A stretch of DNA of 64,000 bases from Haematococcus lacustris. Its lineage: Eukaryota; Chlorophyta; Chlorophyceae; Chlamydomonadales; Haematococcaceae. A model generated the notes under the pieces. That model saw only the letters and a program-made list of their open reading frames with translations, was not told the DNA's origin and made no database searches. Both the position numbers and the translations under genes were made by a program. Positions 10,101-20,831 of this stretch are shown here, piece after piece (position 1 is the first letter of the stretch; every line of letters starts with the position of its first letter). Where the stretch lies: positions 6,840,812 through 6,904,811 of the forward strand of contig JASKMD010000011.1 of the NCBI GenBank assembly GCA_030144725.1, read 5' to 3'.

Positions 10101-11595
10101 GCATGCGAGAGAGAAGGGAGTAGCTGGCATGCCCTGTGCGCTGGTGCCACACCTGGGGCGTCACGGCAGCACTGCTGCTGGAAGCGCACACAGCAGGGGT
10201 GGCAGCGGGGGCACGCATGGGGATGCCTGAGAAGGCATACATGCCCCCCTGCTGGACTGCACGAAGGCGAAAGCCTGCATTGGCCTCCTTGCCCTGCAGC
10301 TCACACGCATTGTCGTCAAACACGACGCGGCAGGAGGAGGCAGTAGCAGCTGAGACGCTGACAAAGCTCCCAGCAGCCTCAGGTACATGCAGCACATTGC
10401 TCAGGCTGAAGTCCCCTTGTGAAGTGCTGACATGCACTGTCCCCTGCCCCACAGCCTGCATCTGCACCCCGGCCTTGCCCAGGTTGACTGTGATGGGGGG
10501 GCTCAGGTGGCTGTAGTCAAACAACACACCCTCATTGCGCACCACATGCCTGCTGGCCCCGGAGTCAATGATGAACTGCTCCGCGCTGGCTGCAGGCGTG
10601 AAGGCTGGGAGGCTGGCCATTGCCACCACCGGTGTGGCAACCGGTGGCGCAACAGCACAGGCGAGGAGGGAGGCGCTAAGCACGGCAGTGGTGCTGCTGC
10701 TGGCACCTGTCCCACTGCCCCCTGCCCCTGGACCCCTGCCCCCTCGACCCCCGCCTGACTGCCCCTGCTCCCGGATGCGCTTGCGGCACTCAGCCTTGAA
10801 GTGCCCTGCTTTGCCACAGTAGTGGCAGACACCCTTGCTGCCCGCATGGGCAGCTGGTGGGTTGCTGCTTTGGGTGGCAGCGGCGCGGCCCTGCACCTGC
10901 CCAGAACCCCTACCCTTGCCAAACCTCCCACCCATGGCCATGAGGCCGAGCTGCTGGCGGCTGCTCTGCTGCAGCTGATCCTGCTCCCACTGCAACAGTT
11001 GCACCTGCATGCTGTCGAGGGTAGGGTTAGCGCCTGGGGTAAACTTGATGATCTCTACCACATGGGCAAAGGAGTCAGGAAGAGCTTGCAGGATCTTGAG
11101 CACTACCTGCCGCTCTGTTGTGGGGCAGTCAGCTGCCTTGAGCTCTGCCCACAGCTGCCGAGTGCGGCTGTACAGCTCACCAACTGACTCTGTGTCCCCC
11201 TTGAGGAGGTTTTGCAGCTGATCCTGCAGCTGCGCCTGCCGCGCAACTGACTGCTGAGTGAAAATGGCTTTGAGTGCACTCCAGGCTGCTTTGGCTGAAG
11301 CGGCTTCTGCGACAACAGAGCCATGCATATCCAGGACATGGCTGCCGATGAGCCCAACCGCCTTGCGGTCGAGCATCCTGTCATGCTTTGCAGCAAGCAC
11401 CGCTGCTGCATGCTCTGTCCGAGCAGCCGCGCTGGCATCTGAAGCCAGGGGCGCTGGAGCCTCTGCTGCACCCTCGTCTACCACCTGCCAAAGCCCGTGC
11501 TCCTCGAGCTTGAAACGCATTCTCATGAACCAATTCGCTGAGTTCCCGCTGCCTAGCGGCTGGAAGCCTACCCCTGAGGCTGTACTGGGCTGCAT
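7188..11595 (-). pseudogene. gag-pol: Copia2 Gag-Pol polyprotein, one frameshift
   Basis: The first part reads 11595 to about 7695 and contains: the Gag region, zinc knuckle CHYCGKAGHFKAEC, protease DSGAS, integrase (HQRTGHASY, MDVCGP, RSDNGSEYF, YSPEQNGSAERLNR), a linker of repeated Pro/Gly blocks, and Copia RT (KARLVVKGF, DVEAAFLN, YVDDCLI). RNase H ([19 protein letters not shown]) continues in a different frame down to 7188. The break is at 7690-7700, where only four bases separate codons that should be a multiple of three apart. ATG at 11595 opens the conserved Gag N-terminus. The frame is open further upstream into the LTR, but that stretch is LTR sequence. A single indel separates this copy from an intact one, so a sequencing error cannot be excluded. 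Confidence 0.9.
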
Positions 11596-11693
11596 GCTGA
11601 GTGCGAGCCCCTTGCGCGATCTGCGCGGAAAATGCGGCAGCGAACTACCCACACTGGTGCGACTGCACCCCCGCCTAGCTGCTTGTGCTAGAA

Positions 11694-11705
11694 GGGCCCA
11701 TAACC
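11694..11705 (-). other. Copia2 primer-binding site (initiator tRNA-Met anticodon arm)
   Basis: The minus strand reads GGTTATGGGCCC immediately after the 5' LTR, the same 12 bases as Copia1. The flanking bases differ, so the match is not explained by general sequence similarity there. Confidence 0.7.
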
Positions 11706-11917
11706 TGTTAGAAACCTGTAAGCGGACAGCGCAGAACGGGACCAGACTAAGGTTACAAACACAGCCACGGAAACACAACAGTGGCTCACACACCTGTAAG
11801 CGGACAGCGCAGAACGGGACCAGACTAAGGTCCCGAGCAAGGCTCACAGGCGAACTAAAAACAACGAAAGGTCACACTACCGAGGTTGGCCTGACTGGCA
11901 CACCTCTACTTCTAACA
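11706..11917 (-). repeat. Copia2 5' LTR
   Basis: 212 bp, same length and ends as 6836-7047. No difference was seen in the part compared by eye. Confidence 0.93.
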
Positions 11918-11922
11918 CCTAC

Positions 11923-12095
11923 CTGTTAAGATTGCACGGGCAGACGACGACACCAGTTCAGGGTGCCGTCCTATGCCTGGCAACTGCTCTATATCACGCA
12001 GTCACACTCGTACACTCTTCGGCTAGGCCGCTGGCACGCGCCCTACTATCCCGGTGCTCTAAAACAACTGCACCGGGAGGGCAAACTTTCCAACA
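11923..12095 (-). repeat. Copia1 5' LTR, second segment
   Basis: It completes the LTR begun at 6748-6835 and ends TTTCCAACA, followed by the TSD TCCAC. Confidence 0.92.
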
Positions 12096-12100
12096 TCCAC

Positions 12101-15100
12101 ACCAGCCCAAGCCGCAGCCGTGGCACTCGTCTCTCCGATGCTCAGCGTGCGGCTCTGCGGGACAGCAAGGCGTGCTTCTACTGCCGCAAGGCGGGGCTGC
12201 CCCATCCGCCCTCCCCGCCCAAACGTCAGCAGCGGCCCACGGAAGGGGGACCGCCGCTAGACGTCGCCTTCCGGACCCTCCCACCACCCCCTTCCACCAC
12301 CCCCTCCCACCCCCTCCCACCCCCTCTCACCACCCCCTCCCAGCCCCTCTGCTTTTCCACCTCCTCTCCTTGTCCTCCCCGGTGCGCTCGTCCCCACCGC
12401 GCACCTTACTTCCTCCTCCCTGCCCCTGCACCCTCCTACCCTGGTCTGCATTCCACCTGCCAGCCGTACACTGGTAAGGTGGACACTGCTGGCCGGCCCT
12501 CCCTGCAGGTTGTCAGATCCATGCCCTTACCCCTGCAGCATGTTAGACCTGCTGGCAGCATTCTCAAGCAGCCTTCTGTGGCTGGCTCCACGCCACCGGG
12601 ACGACCTCGTAAGGTCGTGCGGTTCTCCCTGCCCCTACCTGCAGCTCTAGGTGGCAGCCCTCCTCGCCCTCCCCAGCCTGGCCGGACAGCCCGCCCAGCT
12701 GTGTTGCAGCGTGCCAATGCTGATGCACCTGCCTTCCTCCATGTCAACTCCTTTGCCGTGCTGGCTGTTCAGGACCAGCCGCCGGCCGATGCTCTCGCTC
12801 CCCGGTCCTTACCTTCTCCCCCTGCCCCTCCGTGTCCCCCTCCTGCTCCTTGTCGTTCCCACACCTCCCCGCCCACTCCCACTCCCACTCCCACCCCCAC
12901 CCCTCCCCCCGCTGCTGCGCCCTCCCCCATCGTGCTCACTTCCCTGTCTGCCAGTGGCAGCAGCCCATCTTCAGAGCTCATCATCCTCCATGGCACCTTT
13001 GCTGGTCACCCAGCCAGGTTCATGGTGGACAGCGGCGCCACCGGCAACATCGTCAGCCAGCAGTACCTCATGCGCAATGGGCTGCACTTGGCTACCACCC
13101 TCTTCCCCCGTCGCCTCCTCCTCCCAGGCCCTAAACACACTACCCTACCCACCTACACCCTCCCACCGTGCTCCATCCGCATGGGTACCTACCGCGATCG
13201 CTTACAGCTCTCCATGGCAAACATCCCCAACCCCTCCTTTGACATCGTCCTCGGCAAGCCGTGGCTGGCAGCCAAGAACCCGTGTGTGGACTGGATCAAC
13301 AACGTCGTACGCCTGAATCACGCCGGCTCCACCCACACCCTGACCCCACCCCCACCCACCCCACTCCAAGCGGATCAGCTGAACCTGCTGTCGGCGCCAC
13401 GCTTCCGCCGGGCAGCGCGGCATGATGAGGTCTTCATGGCCCTGCTCACCCAGCAACCCAACCCCCCTTCCTCACCCTCTTCCTCTACCCCTGCCCCTAA
13501 TCCACCCCCTCTCCACCCCAAGGCGGCAGCACTGGTGCAGCAGTACCCCTCTGTCTTTCCCAAGGAGCTGCCTGCAGTCCAGGACATGCCCCGCCGCTCC
13601 GTGGACCACACCATCCATTTCACCGGCCCTGCCCCCTCCCCCCGTCCCATCTACCGCATGTCGCAGCCAGAGCTGGACCAGCTGAAGAAGCAGTTGGACG
13701 ACCTCCTGGCCAAGGGTTTCATCCGGCCATCCACCTCCCCCTTTGCTGCCCCTGTGTTGTTCGTGCGCAAGAAGGACGGCAGCCTGCGCCTCTGTGTGGA
13801 CTTCCGTGCCCTCAACCAGCAGACCCTCAAGAACCGTTACCCCCCTCCCCCGCATCGATGATCTGCTGGACCAGCTGTCAGGTGCCCAGGTCTTTTCCAA
13901 GATCGACCTCCGGTCTGGGTACCACCAGATCAGGGTGGCTGAGGACGACATCCCCAAGACCGCCTTCCGCACCCGGTACGGGCACTATGAGTTCACTGTC
14001 CTCCCCTTTGGCCTCTGCAATGCCCCAGCCACCTTCCAGCAGCTCATGAACGATGTCTTCAACCCCCACCTGGATGACTTTGTGCTTGTCTACCTGGACG
14101 ACATCCTTGTGTTCTCCAAGTCAGCCGCTGACCACGAGCGCCACCTCCACCTTACCCTCTCTCTCTTGCGGCAGCACCAGCTGTGCGCCAACCTGGCCAA
14201 GTGCGCATTCTGGCTGGACACCGTGGACACCGTGGACCACATCGTCTCCGCCGCCGGCATCCAGCCAGACCCCACCAAGGTCAAGACTGTGCTGGACTGG
14301 CCTGCCCCACAGGACAAGCACCAGCTACGGTCGTTCCTCGGCACCGCCAACTACTACCGGCGTCTCCTACACCACCATGCCCACCGTGTTCTCCCTCTCA
14401 CCGACCTGCTGCGTGATGAGCAGCCATGGCGTTGGGGCGAGGCTGAGCAGCGTGCCTTTGCCGACATCAAGGCAGCCATGGCCAGCTCCCCCGTCGTGCG
14501 TCCCCCTGACTTCTCCCTCCCCTTCACTGTCAAGACTGATGCCTCCCTCTTTGCCATTGGTGCCGTGCTTACCCAACAGGACTCCTCCGGCGCTGAGTAC
14601 GTGGTGGCCTACGAAAGCCGCAAGCTCAACCCGGCTCAGGTCAACTACCCAGCCCATGAGCGTGAGCTCCTGGCTGTGCTCCATGCCCTCACCACCTGGC
14701 GCCACTACCTACTGGGTCGTCCCTTCATTGTAGAGACTGACAACAGCGCCACCACCCATGTGCTCACCCAGTCCAACCTCACCGGGCGCCAGATGCGGTG
14801 GACCCAGCGCCTTGCGGAGTTCGACATCACCTTTGTGCACAAGGCTGGCAAGCACCACACCGTGCCGGACGCCCTCTCCCGTCGCCCTGACCACCAACTC
14901 ACCGCCCTCTCCATCGTTGACCCTAACCCCTCCTTCTTCTCCACCTTTGACCGCCATGCGCCCGAGGACCCGGCCTACCAAGCAGCCCTGTCCCAGGTCC
15001 TCTCCCCCCCTTCACCCTGCAGCCCTACCCACCTGCAGGTCATTGAAGGCCGCCTCTACACCACCTCCAACCCTCCCCGCCTCTACATCCCCTCCTCCCC

Positions 15101-16598
15101 TCTCCGTGCCCAGCTGTTGCATGAAGCTCATGACGCCCACACCGCTGCCCACCTAGGGCGTGCCAAGACTCTGGAGCGGCTGCAGCGTCACTTCTATTGG
15201 CCGCAGATGCACAAGACCGTTCAAGAGTACGTGCGCACATGCGACAAGTGCCAGCGCAACAAGGCCACCAACCAGCTGCCCCCTGGCCTGCTACAGCCCC
15301 TCCCCATCCCCTCCCGCAATTGGCAGCAGGTCAGCATGGACTTCATTGGGCCCTTTCCAGCCACTCCCCGTGGCCACACCATGATCTTCACCATCGTCGA
15401 CAAGCTCAGCAAGATGATCCACCTCATCCCCACCACCACCACCGCCACCGCCCAGGACACCGCCCGCCTCTTCTTTGACCACATCTTCAAGCACCACGGC
15501 CTGCCGGAGGCCATCGTCTCTGACCGTGACCCCAAGTTCACATTTGACTTCTGGACCTCCCTCTTCCACCTCACCGGCACCCGGCTCCTCCTCTCCTCTG
15601 CCTACCACCCCCAGACCGACGGCCAGACAGAACGCGCCAACCGCACAGTGGAGGACATGCTGCGGCCCTACGTCAACGACCACAAGTCTGATTGGGACCA
15701 GCACCTTGCAGCCGTGGAGTTTGCCTACAACAGCTCTGAGCACGTTGGCACCGGCTTCACCCCCTTCTACCTCAACTACGGCCAACACCCCACCACACCC
15801 TCTGCTCTCTTGCTCCCCCCTCCCACCCTTGTGCCCAGCCAGGCAGCTGAGGACTTCGTCACCTCCATGCGCAACAACCTTACCGCCGCCCGCTCAGCCT
15901 TGCAGCGCTCCATTGACACCCAGAAGTTGCATGCTGACCAGCACCGCCGGCACGAGGAGTTTGAAGTCGGTGTTCGGGTGCTGCTCAGCTGTGCCAACCT
16001 GAACCTGCAGAGTGCTGTCAACAGCGCCAAGCTCCAGCCTCGCTTTGTGGGGCCCTTCAAGGTCCTGGCCAAGCACTCCCCGGTCCCCTACAAGCTCGAC
16101 CTCCCTTCCTCAATGCGTATCCTCCCCACCTTCCACATCAGCCGCCTACGGCCCTATCTTTCCTCCTCCTCTTTCCCTGAGCGCGCCGTGGAGCTTCAGC
16201 CTTCGCCCGTGATCATCGATGGCGAGGCTTACTTCACGGTGGAAGCCATCCTGGGTCGTCGCTGGAACGACGCGCAGCACGCTTTTCAGTACCTCATCAA
16301 GTGGGCTGGCTACGACGACTCCTTCAACTCCTGGGAGTGGGGCCCAGCACTCGCGCAGCAGGACGCGGTCGCCGCCTTGATCCGGGATTACACCGCCCGC
16401 CACCATGCCCCAGTTGACGACGACACTGCTTGCCAAGTCTGCGCTAGCCGTTCACCGCGGCCTCCGATGTTGCTTTGTGACCAATGCGACAAGGGTTTCC
16501 ACATCACGTGCCTGTCACCCCCACTTCGTTCTGTGCCTCGTGGTGCCTGGCTCTGTCATCAGTGCAAGCAAGCTAAGGCTCCTAAGAAGCGCAGGTAG
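12101..16598 (+). pseudogene. pol: Gypsy1 Gag C-terminus and Pol with chromodomain and PHD finger (one frameshift)
   Basis: Reading resumes from Gag with a cysteine motif ([10 protein letters not shown]), then a Pro-rich linker and aspartic protease ([13 protein letters not shown]). Reverse transcriptase follows ([44 protein letters not shown]), then RNase H ([13 protein letters not shown]) and integrase. The integrase shows the HHCC zinc region ([23 protein letters not shown]) and core motifs [14 protein letters not shown] and [14 protein letters not shown]. At the C-terminus is a chromodomain (16215-16350; [17 protein letters not shown]), then a PHD finger (16418-16580; [22 protein letters not shown]). 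Chromodomains direct integration to modified histones. A PHD finger could act likewise. A run of six C at 13840-13845 shifts the frame inside RT; one C fewer would leave it open throughout. Confidence 0.92.
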
Positions 16599-16626
16599 CA
16601 TGTTTAGAGGCTAAACATTTTTTTTC

Positions 16627-16639
16627 CAGGGGGGGTGAA
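16627..16639 (+). other. Gypsy1 polypurine tract
   Basis: AGGGGGGGTGAA ends directly at the TGTAG start of the 3' LTR. Confidence 0.6.
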
Positions 16640-17073
16640 TGTAGTGGACATGCGCAGCATGGGCGGCTTGCATCTTTTAAACTGACTTGCATGTCTGATC
16701 TTTAGCGAACTGAGTACTTGTTCTTTTCTATCAGTGGATGCTTCTGTTGTTCTCTGTGCAAGGTGCTCCGAACCTAGGCGGATGCACCGAGCACAGAAGT
16801 TCACAGTTTACGTACACCTTTTCCCTTTACACGTGGATGACTAAGAATGTGAATGGTTTTGAGTACTTAAGGCTCTGTGAGGGTAGAGACAGGTACCTTG
16901 GCTCAGAACTCTATCTGACCCCGGGTCCTGTCTCGCTCTCCCGCCCTCACAGGTTAGCCGTGCTCTGTTGGTCATCTCTGCTATGTTGTAACCTTGGCTC
17001 AGAACTCTATCTGACCCCGGGTCCTGTCTCGCTCTCCCGCCCTCACAGGCTCCCTGGTCTCAGCTCCGTTACA
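16640..17073 (+). repeat. Gypsy1 3' LTR
   Basis: 434 bp, TGTAG...TTACA. It contains the two 59-bp modules noted for the 5' copy. In this copy the intron-like donor is GTTAGC instead of GTAAGC. Confidence 0.93.
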
Positions 17074-17311
17074 CTTATGCCTCAGCCAACCATGCGTTCT
17101 GACCTCACAAACACAACTGTGACATAGTGCCTTGCCTGTAGACGCAGATAGACGCCCCTAGCCTGCCTGCAGCTAGATGAGCGGGCGGAGTCAAAGTCAA
17201 TTCATGGCAGGAAAACAAAACCCGTCTAGTCTAGTCAATCTAGCCTAGATGTACCCTAGATTTGATCAGCCTAGATCTAGGCTAGATCTAGGCTAGATTG
17301 CGCTCCCTACT
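17074..17311. other. Spacer between Gypsy1 and element A, with CTAG-rich palindromes
   Basis: No gene is seen. 17222-17298 is dense in overlapping palindromes built from CTAGATCTAG and GTCTAGTC. The last bases form the left arm of the palindromic target of element A; its TSD TACT is 17308-17311. Confidence 0.5.
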
Positions 17312-17337
17312 GGTCACCCCCGCCATTGGCCCCGCAA
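17312..17337 (+). repeat. Element A left terminal inverted repeat
   Basis: GGTCACCCCCGCCATTGGCC continues CCGCAA. It pairs with 36173-36198 except at the 17th base (G against A). Confidence 0.85.
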
Positions 17338-17680
17338 TTCACTTTTTGGCACCGTCTTTGATCCGCTGCATGTAATTCTTCCACCGTTGGGCTCTACATC
17401 TCACAACGGTGTCGCTAGCAGGTTAGGCCCTCTTTTGTCGATTGTACTGCATTGTCTTCGATTGTCTGATTAGCTTCGCAATGTCATTCGCCATCTGTTT
17501 ATATGCGTGTAGCAACAGGAGAGATGCATTGGTGGCCGGAGGCATTTCCGTGCCGAGCAGCCTATGCTGCCGTCGGACTCGCAACTCGCGATTACTTCCC
17601 AGGCAAGCACGGGGTGTTGTTTCTTGGTGCGTATTGCTTACGATGCTAAAACATGCAACCGAATCTGCTGACCTGCACAG

Positions 17681-18238
17681 GTGCTTGGCCGTTTTGAGGA
17701 TCAACACCAAACCCACACCAGCCCAAGGGTCTCCCAGGCAGCAGTGCAGCAAGGCAATCAGCCATTGACAACAGTGAGCAAGAGGTGAGTAAGGTTGTAT
17801 TATACCTCACCTTGTCTAGGTCAATTTGATGTTCACTCGCACACTTCCGCAACGCATGACAGGCATGAACAGCTGAGGGTAACACACAACTGTCATGAGC
17901 CTTAGTTTCGAACTTTTTCTACTTTTTTCAAACCATGTTTTGTGGTGTGTGCCCCAAGCGCCCTTGTATTTTTGATTGTGTCAGGTGCCAATGAAGTGAT
18001 TGTGATTGTGTCAGGTGATTGTGTCAGGTGCCAATGAAGTGATTGTGTCAGGTGTGTGTGAATTTTTGATTGTGTCAGGTGCCAATGAAGTGATTGTGAT
18101 TGTGTCAGGTGATTGTGTCAGGTGCCAATGAAGTGGTCTACAACTTGTGTAATGTGTCTTTTGTTTTGCAGGTGTTGGCAATGTGGTGCCCTACAGCAAC
18201 CCGGAGGCTACCCCCAAGTCGACCATCACCAGCCAGAG
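17681..18238 (+). pseudogene. Element A transposase-like gene, upstream exons (cut by Gypsy2)
   Basis: Two exons are inferred. The first is 17681-17784 (acceptor CTGCACAG, donor GTGAGT, coding VLGRFEDQHQTHTSPR...). The second runs from 18172 (acceptor TTGTTTTGCAG) to 18238, where Gypsy2 entered. Across Gypsy2 the reading continues in frame at 33907 (QPQFDYEAELALVAQ), after counting the CAGAG duplication once. That continuity supports both the exon phase and the insertion boundary. Earlier exons probably lie between 17440 and 17640, but I could not settle their splice sites. Confidence 0.6.
17978..18135 (+). repeat. Tandem repeat in an intron of the element A gene
   Basis: Units of TGATTGTGTCAGG and TGCCAATGAAG alternate in higher-order blocks of 40-70 bp. 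Confidence 0.8.
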
Positions 18239-18475
18239 TGTAGCGTTCCGATTCTGCACTAAGCAGTCGGCCGCTAGTGTCACTGACGAAGTGTGATACA
18301 GGCAGGTTAAATGGTGGGCTGTATTGCCTGCCCACCATTCGGGTTCGATCCCCGGGGGCCGTTCTATGTCCTGGCCTGGTTACGCTGAGACAGTCTGACA
18401 CCTGTAACAGCTTCTAGCGTTGCATGGCGCTCACACGTTGAAAAGATTTAAGGCGCGCTCTTCCTGAACGCTACA
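18239..18475 (+). repeat. Gypsy2 5' LTR
   Basis: 237 bp, TGTAGCG...GCTACA. It contains GGTTCGATCCCC inside a short stem, resembling a tRNA T-arm/B-box. Confidence 0.93.
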
Positions 18476-19128
18476 TTGGTTTCCGCAATCGATAACTCTC
18501 AACGCCGCATAATGACAGACGGTACTCCCACTGGAGAAACACCTGGCGCCGGCACATCCACCGACCCATACAATTTCAGAGGTCTGCTCGCTCTGGCTCG
18601 CACTGACCCGGAATTTCGCAGAGATCTCCAGGCTGTTCTTAACCCTGCGGGTACTTCTGCTAACCATTCCCGTCCTGGCACTGGCCCATTGGACGATGAA
18701 CTTCTCAATGATGAGGAGGAGGCTGAGGACGAAGACGCCCAGCCAGATGAAGATGAGGATGAGGAAGAAGAGGACGAAACTGAACAGCTTCGCGAGGAAC
18801 TGGCGGCTACCAGAAGTGAGCTGACCTCGCTGCGCATACGCCAGAGGAATATGGACCGCGCTCTGAATTCCTTGGCTGCTCAGGTGAGCCTAGTTCCTGG
18901 TAGACCATCTTCCTATCAGGACAGACTGTTTGGAATACGCACACCCTCCCCAAGCAGATCAGGTACACGCGCAGCTTGTATTCCCACTCGTAGGAATTAG
19001 CAGCCAGGCGCCTGGACCGACTTTGGCCGTTGGGGCTGAAACTTAGCCGGTTGAAAGCTTGTAATGTACGCAATCCAACCCAAAAGAAATCAGGCTAAAA
19101 AAGCCAAAGGCTGGAGCTGGGTGGCTGT

Positions 19129-19970
19129 GTTCAGGTGGTTCAGGTCTTGGTTCAGGTTGTTCAGGTCTTGGTTCAGGTGGTTCAGGTCTTGGTTCAGGTT
19201 GTTCAGGTCTATGTTCAGGTGGTTCAGGTCTTGGTTCAGGTGGTTCAGGTCTATGTTCAGGTGGTTCAGGTCTATGTTCAGGTGGTTCAGGTCTATGTTC
19301 AGGTGGTTCAGGTCTTGGTTCAGGTGGTTCAGGTCTATGTTCAGGTTGTTCAGGTCTATGTTCAGGTGGTTCAGGTCTTGTTCAGGTGGTTCAGGTCTAT
19401 GTTCAGGTTGTTGAGGTCTATGTTCAGGTTGTTCAGGTCTATGTTCAGGTGGTTCAGGTCTTGGTTCAGGTGGTTCAGGTCTTGGTTCAGGTCTTCAGGT
19501 CTTGGTTCAGGTGGTTCAGGTCTATGTTCAGGTTGTTCAGGTCTTGGTTCAGGTGGTTTAGGTCTATGTTCAGGTGGTTCAGGTCTATGTTCAGGTTGCT
19601 CAGGTCTATGTTCAGGTTGTTCAGGTCTATGTTCAGGTTGTTCAGGTCTATGTTCAGGTGGTTCAGGTCTTGGTTCAGGTCTTCAGGTCTTGGTTCAGGT
19701 GGTTCAGGTCTATGTTCAGGTGGTTCAGGTCTATGTTCAGGTGGTTCAGGTCTTGGTTCAGGTGGTTCAGGTCTATGTTCAAGTGGTTCAGGTCTATGTT
19801 CAGGTGGTTCAGGTCTATGTTCAGGTGGTTCAGGTCTTGGTTCAGGTGGTTCAGGTCTATGTTCAGGTGGTTCAGGTCTATGTTCAGGTGGTTCAGGTCT
19901 ATGGTTCCGGGTGGTTCAGGTCTATGGTTCAGGGTGGTTCAGGTTTGTGTTCAGGGCGTTCAGGGTCGTG
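19129..19970 (+). repeat. 21-bp minisatellite, left arm of element D
   Basis: About 40 units of TTCAGGTGGTTCAGGTCTATG and variants. The unit length is a multiple of three and lacks stops, so every plus-strand frame is open. These are not genes. Confidence 0.93.
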
Positions 19971-19974
19971 ATCA

Positions 19975-20831
19975 GATCGTCTGCAAGACTGGCTGCTCGG
20001 ATGAGTATGTAGAGGGCATTGAATTAACCCTTTTGTAACTATATTCTGTTTTTGTATCGGTGGTGGGGATGCAATGGGGCGGCACGAACCTGCAAATCGG
20101 CATGCAAGTTAGACATGAAACATGAAAAACTAATCTCTGTGCCCTGTACACAACGTCTAGCGTCGGTGCTTGTCAAGCTAGATTCGCGACCCGCTGTTAG
20201 GTAGCCAAGCGGGCGCCAAGCTCTGAAGCCAACCTCTTCTTGCAGACAACATCGCAGCCAGGCAGCCACTTTCGCATGCCACATCGCAGTCAGGCAGCCA
20301 CATTGCAGCCAGGCAGCCACATCTCATCTCGGCCATCTCGGCCTCCCAGCCAATGTCGCTGCCACGTAGCACGGTGCTTCGCAGCCACTCTCGCACGCAG
20401 CTAGCAGCTTGCCTGGCAGACCTTGCAGACGTAGCAACCAGCCTCGAGATCGCAACGCAATACCTCGCACGCTCAGCCTTGCAGCCCACGCAACGAGCTA
20501 GCGACGTAGTCTACTTTGACCCACCTTTGTGCCTTTGCCATGTCGAAACCACCATCTCCGAGCCTGTCCTCCCTGTCCCTTGTGCAATATAAATGCACCC
20601 ACATCAGCTCCTACATCTACATCCTCTGTCGGTGAGTGCATCTTGTACCCACCATACATTGCTCCTCCTTTGACAACTTGTCACCCTTTGTTTCGCAGGT
20701 CCTCTACACATTCCTTTACCCACCTTCCCACTTCACTCCCCTTCCCTCTCCCCCCCCCCCGCCCCTCCCTCCCCTACCCTCCCCCACCTTCACCACCCTG
20801 TACCCTCCCCATTGCAGCCCGGCCCTGAACA
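19975..20831. other. Interior of element D without a supported gene
   Basis: 20240-20330 has three imperfect units of GCAGCCAGGCAGCCACAT. AATATAAATGC at 20586 could be a TATA box, but no reading frame follows it. Confidence 0.4.

Larger units (their letters stand above)
6836..11917 (-). mobile_element. Copia2: Ty1/Copia element nested in the 5' LTR of Copia1
   Basis: Two 212-bp LTRs, 6836-7047 and 11706-11917, have perfect TGTTAGAA...TTCTAACA ends. The TSD is CCTAC (6831-6835 and 11918-11922). Excising the element restores a continuous 261-bp Copia1 LTR. The polyprotein has one frameshift near 7690-7700. Primer site and purine tract are the same as in Copia1, so the two share the priming mechanism although their LTRs and proteins are clearly different families. 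Confidence 0.95.
1144..12095 (-). mobile_element. Copia1: Ty1/Copia LTR retrotransposon inserted in Gypsy1 gag
   Basis: The LTRs are 261 bp: 1144-1404 and, split by Copia2, 6748-6835 plus 11923-12095. They start TGTTAAGA and end CCAACA. A 5-bp TSD, TCCAC, lies at 1139-1143 and 12096-12100. The LTRs differ at one noted site (G against A about 40 bases in). The internal region holds one uninterrupted 1682-residue polyprotein, a primer-binding site and a polypurine tract. The coding region therefore looks intact, but its 5' LTR (the right one, since the element is on the minus strand) carries Copia2. Confidence 0.95.
1..17073 (+). mobile_element. Gypsy1: chromodomain Ty3/Gypsy LTR retrotransposon, host of two nested Copia insertions
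   Basis: Two direct repeats bound the element: 1-303 and the end of 16640-17073. They differ at one base in 303 aligned positions (A at 185, T at the matching base near 16955), so the insertion is young. The window starts about 131 bp inside the 5' LTR, so the outer boundary and one TSD copy are not visible. LTR ends are TGTAG...TTACA. A TGG-starting primer site follows at 305 and a purine tract precedes the 3' LTR. Removing 1144-12095 plus one TCCAC copy joins gag in frame, from base 1143 to base 12101. The coding region has at least two frameshifts (about 960-975 and 13840-13845), so this copy is probably not autonomous as read. One of these lies in a C-run and could be a sequencing error. 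Confidence 0.93.

Noticed and set aside
19064..20038. Long overlapping reading frames of VQVVQVYVQ or FRSMFRWFRS type
   Set aside because: They are translations of the 21-bp minisatellite. All plus-strand frames are open because the unit has no stops.
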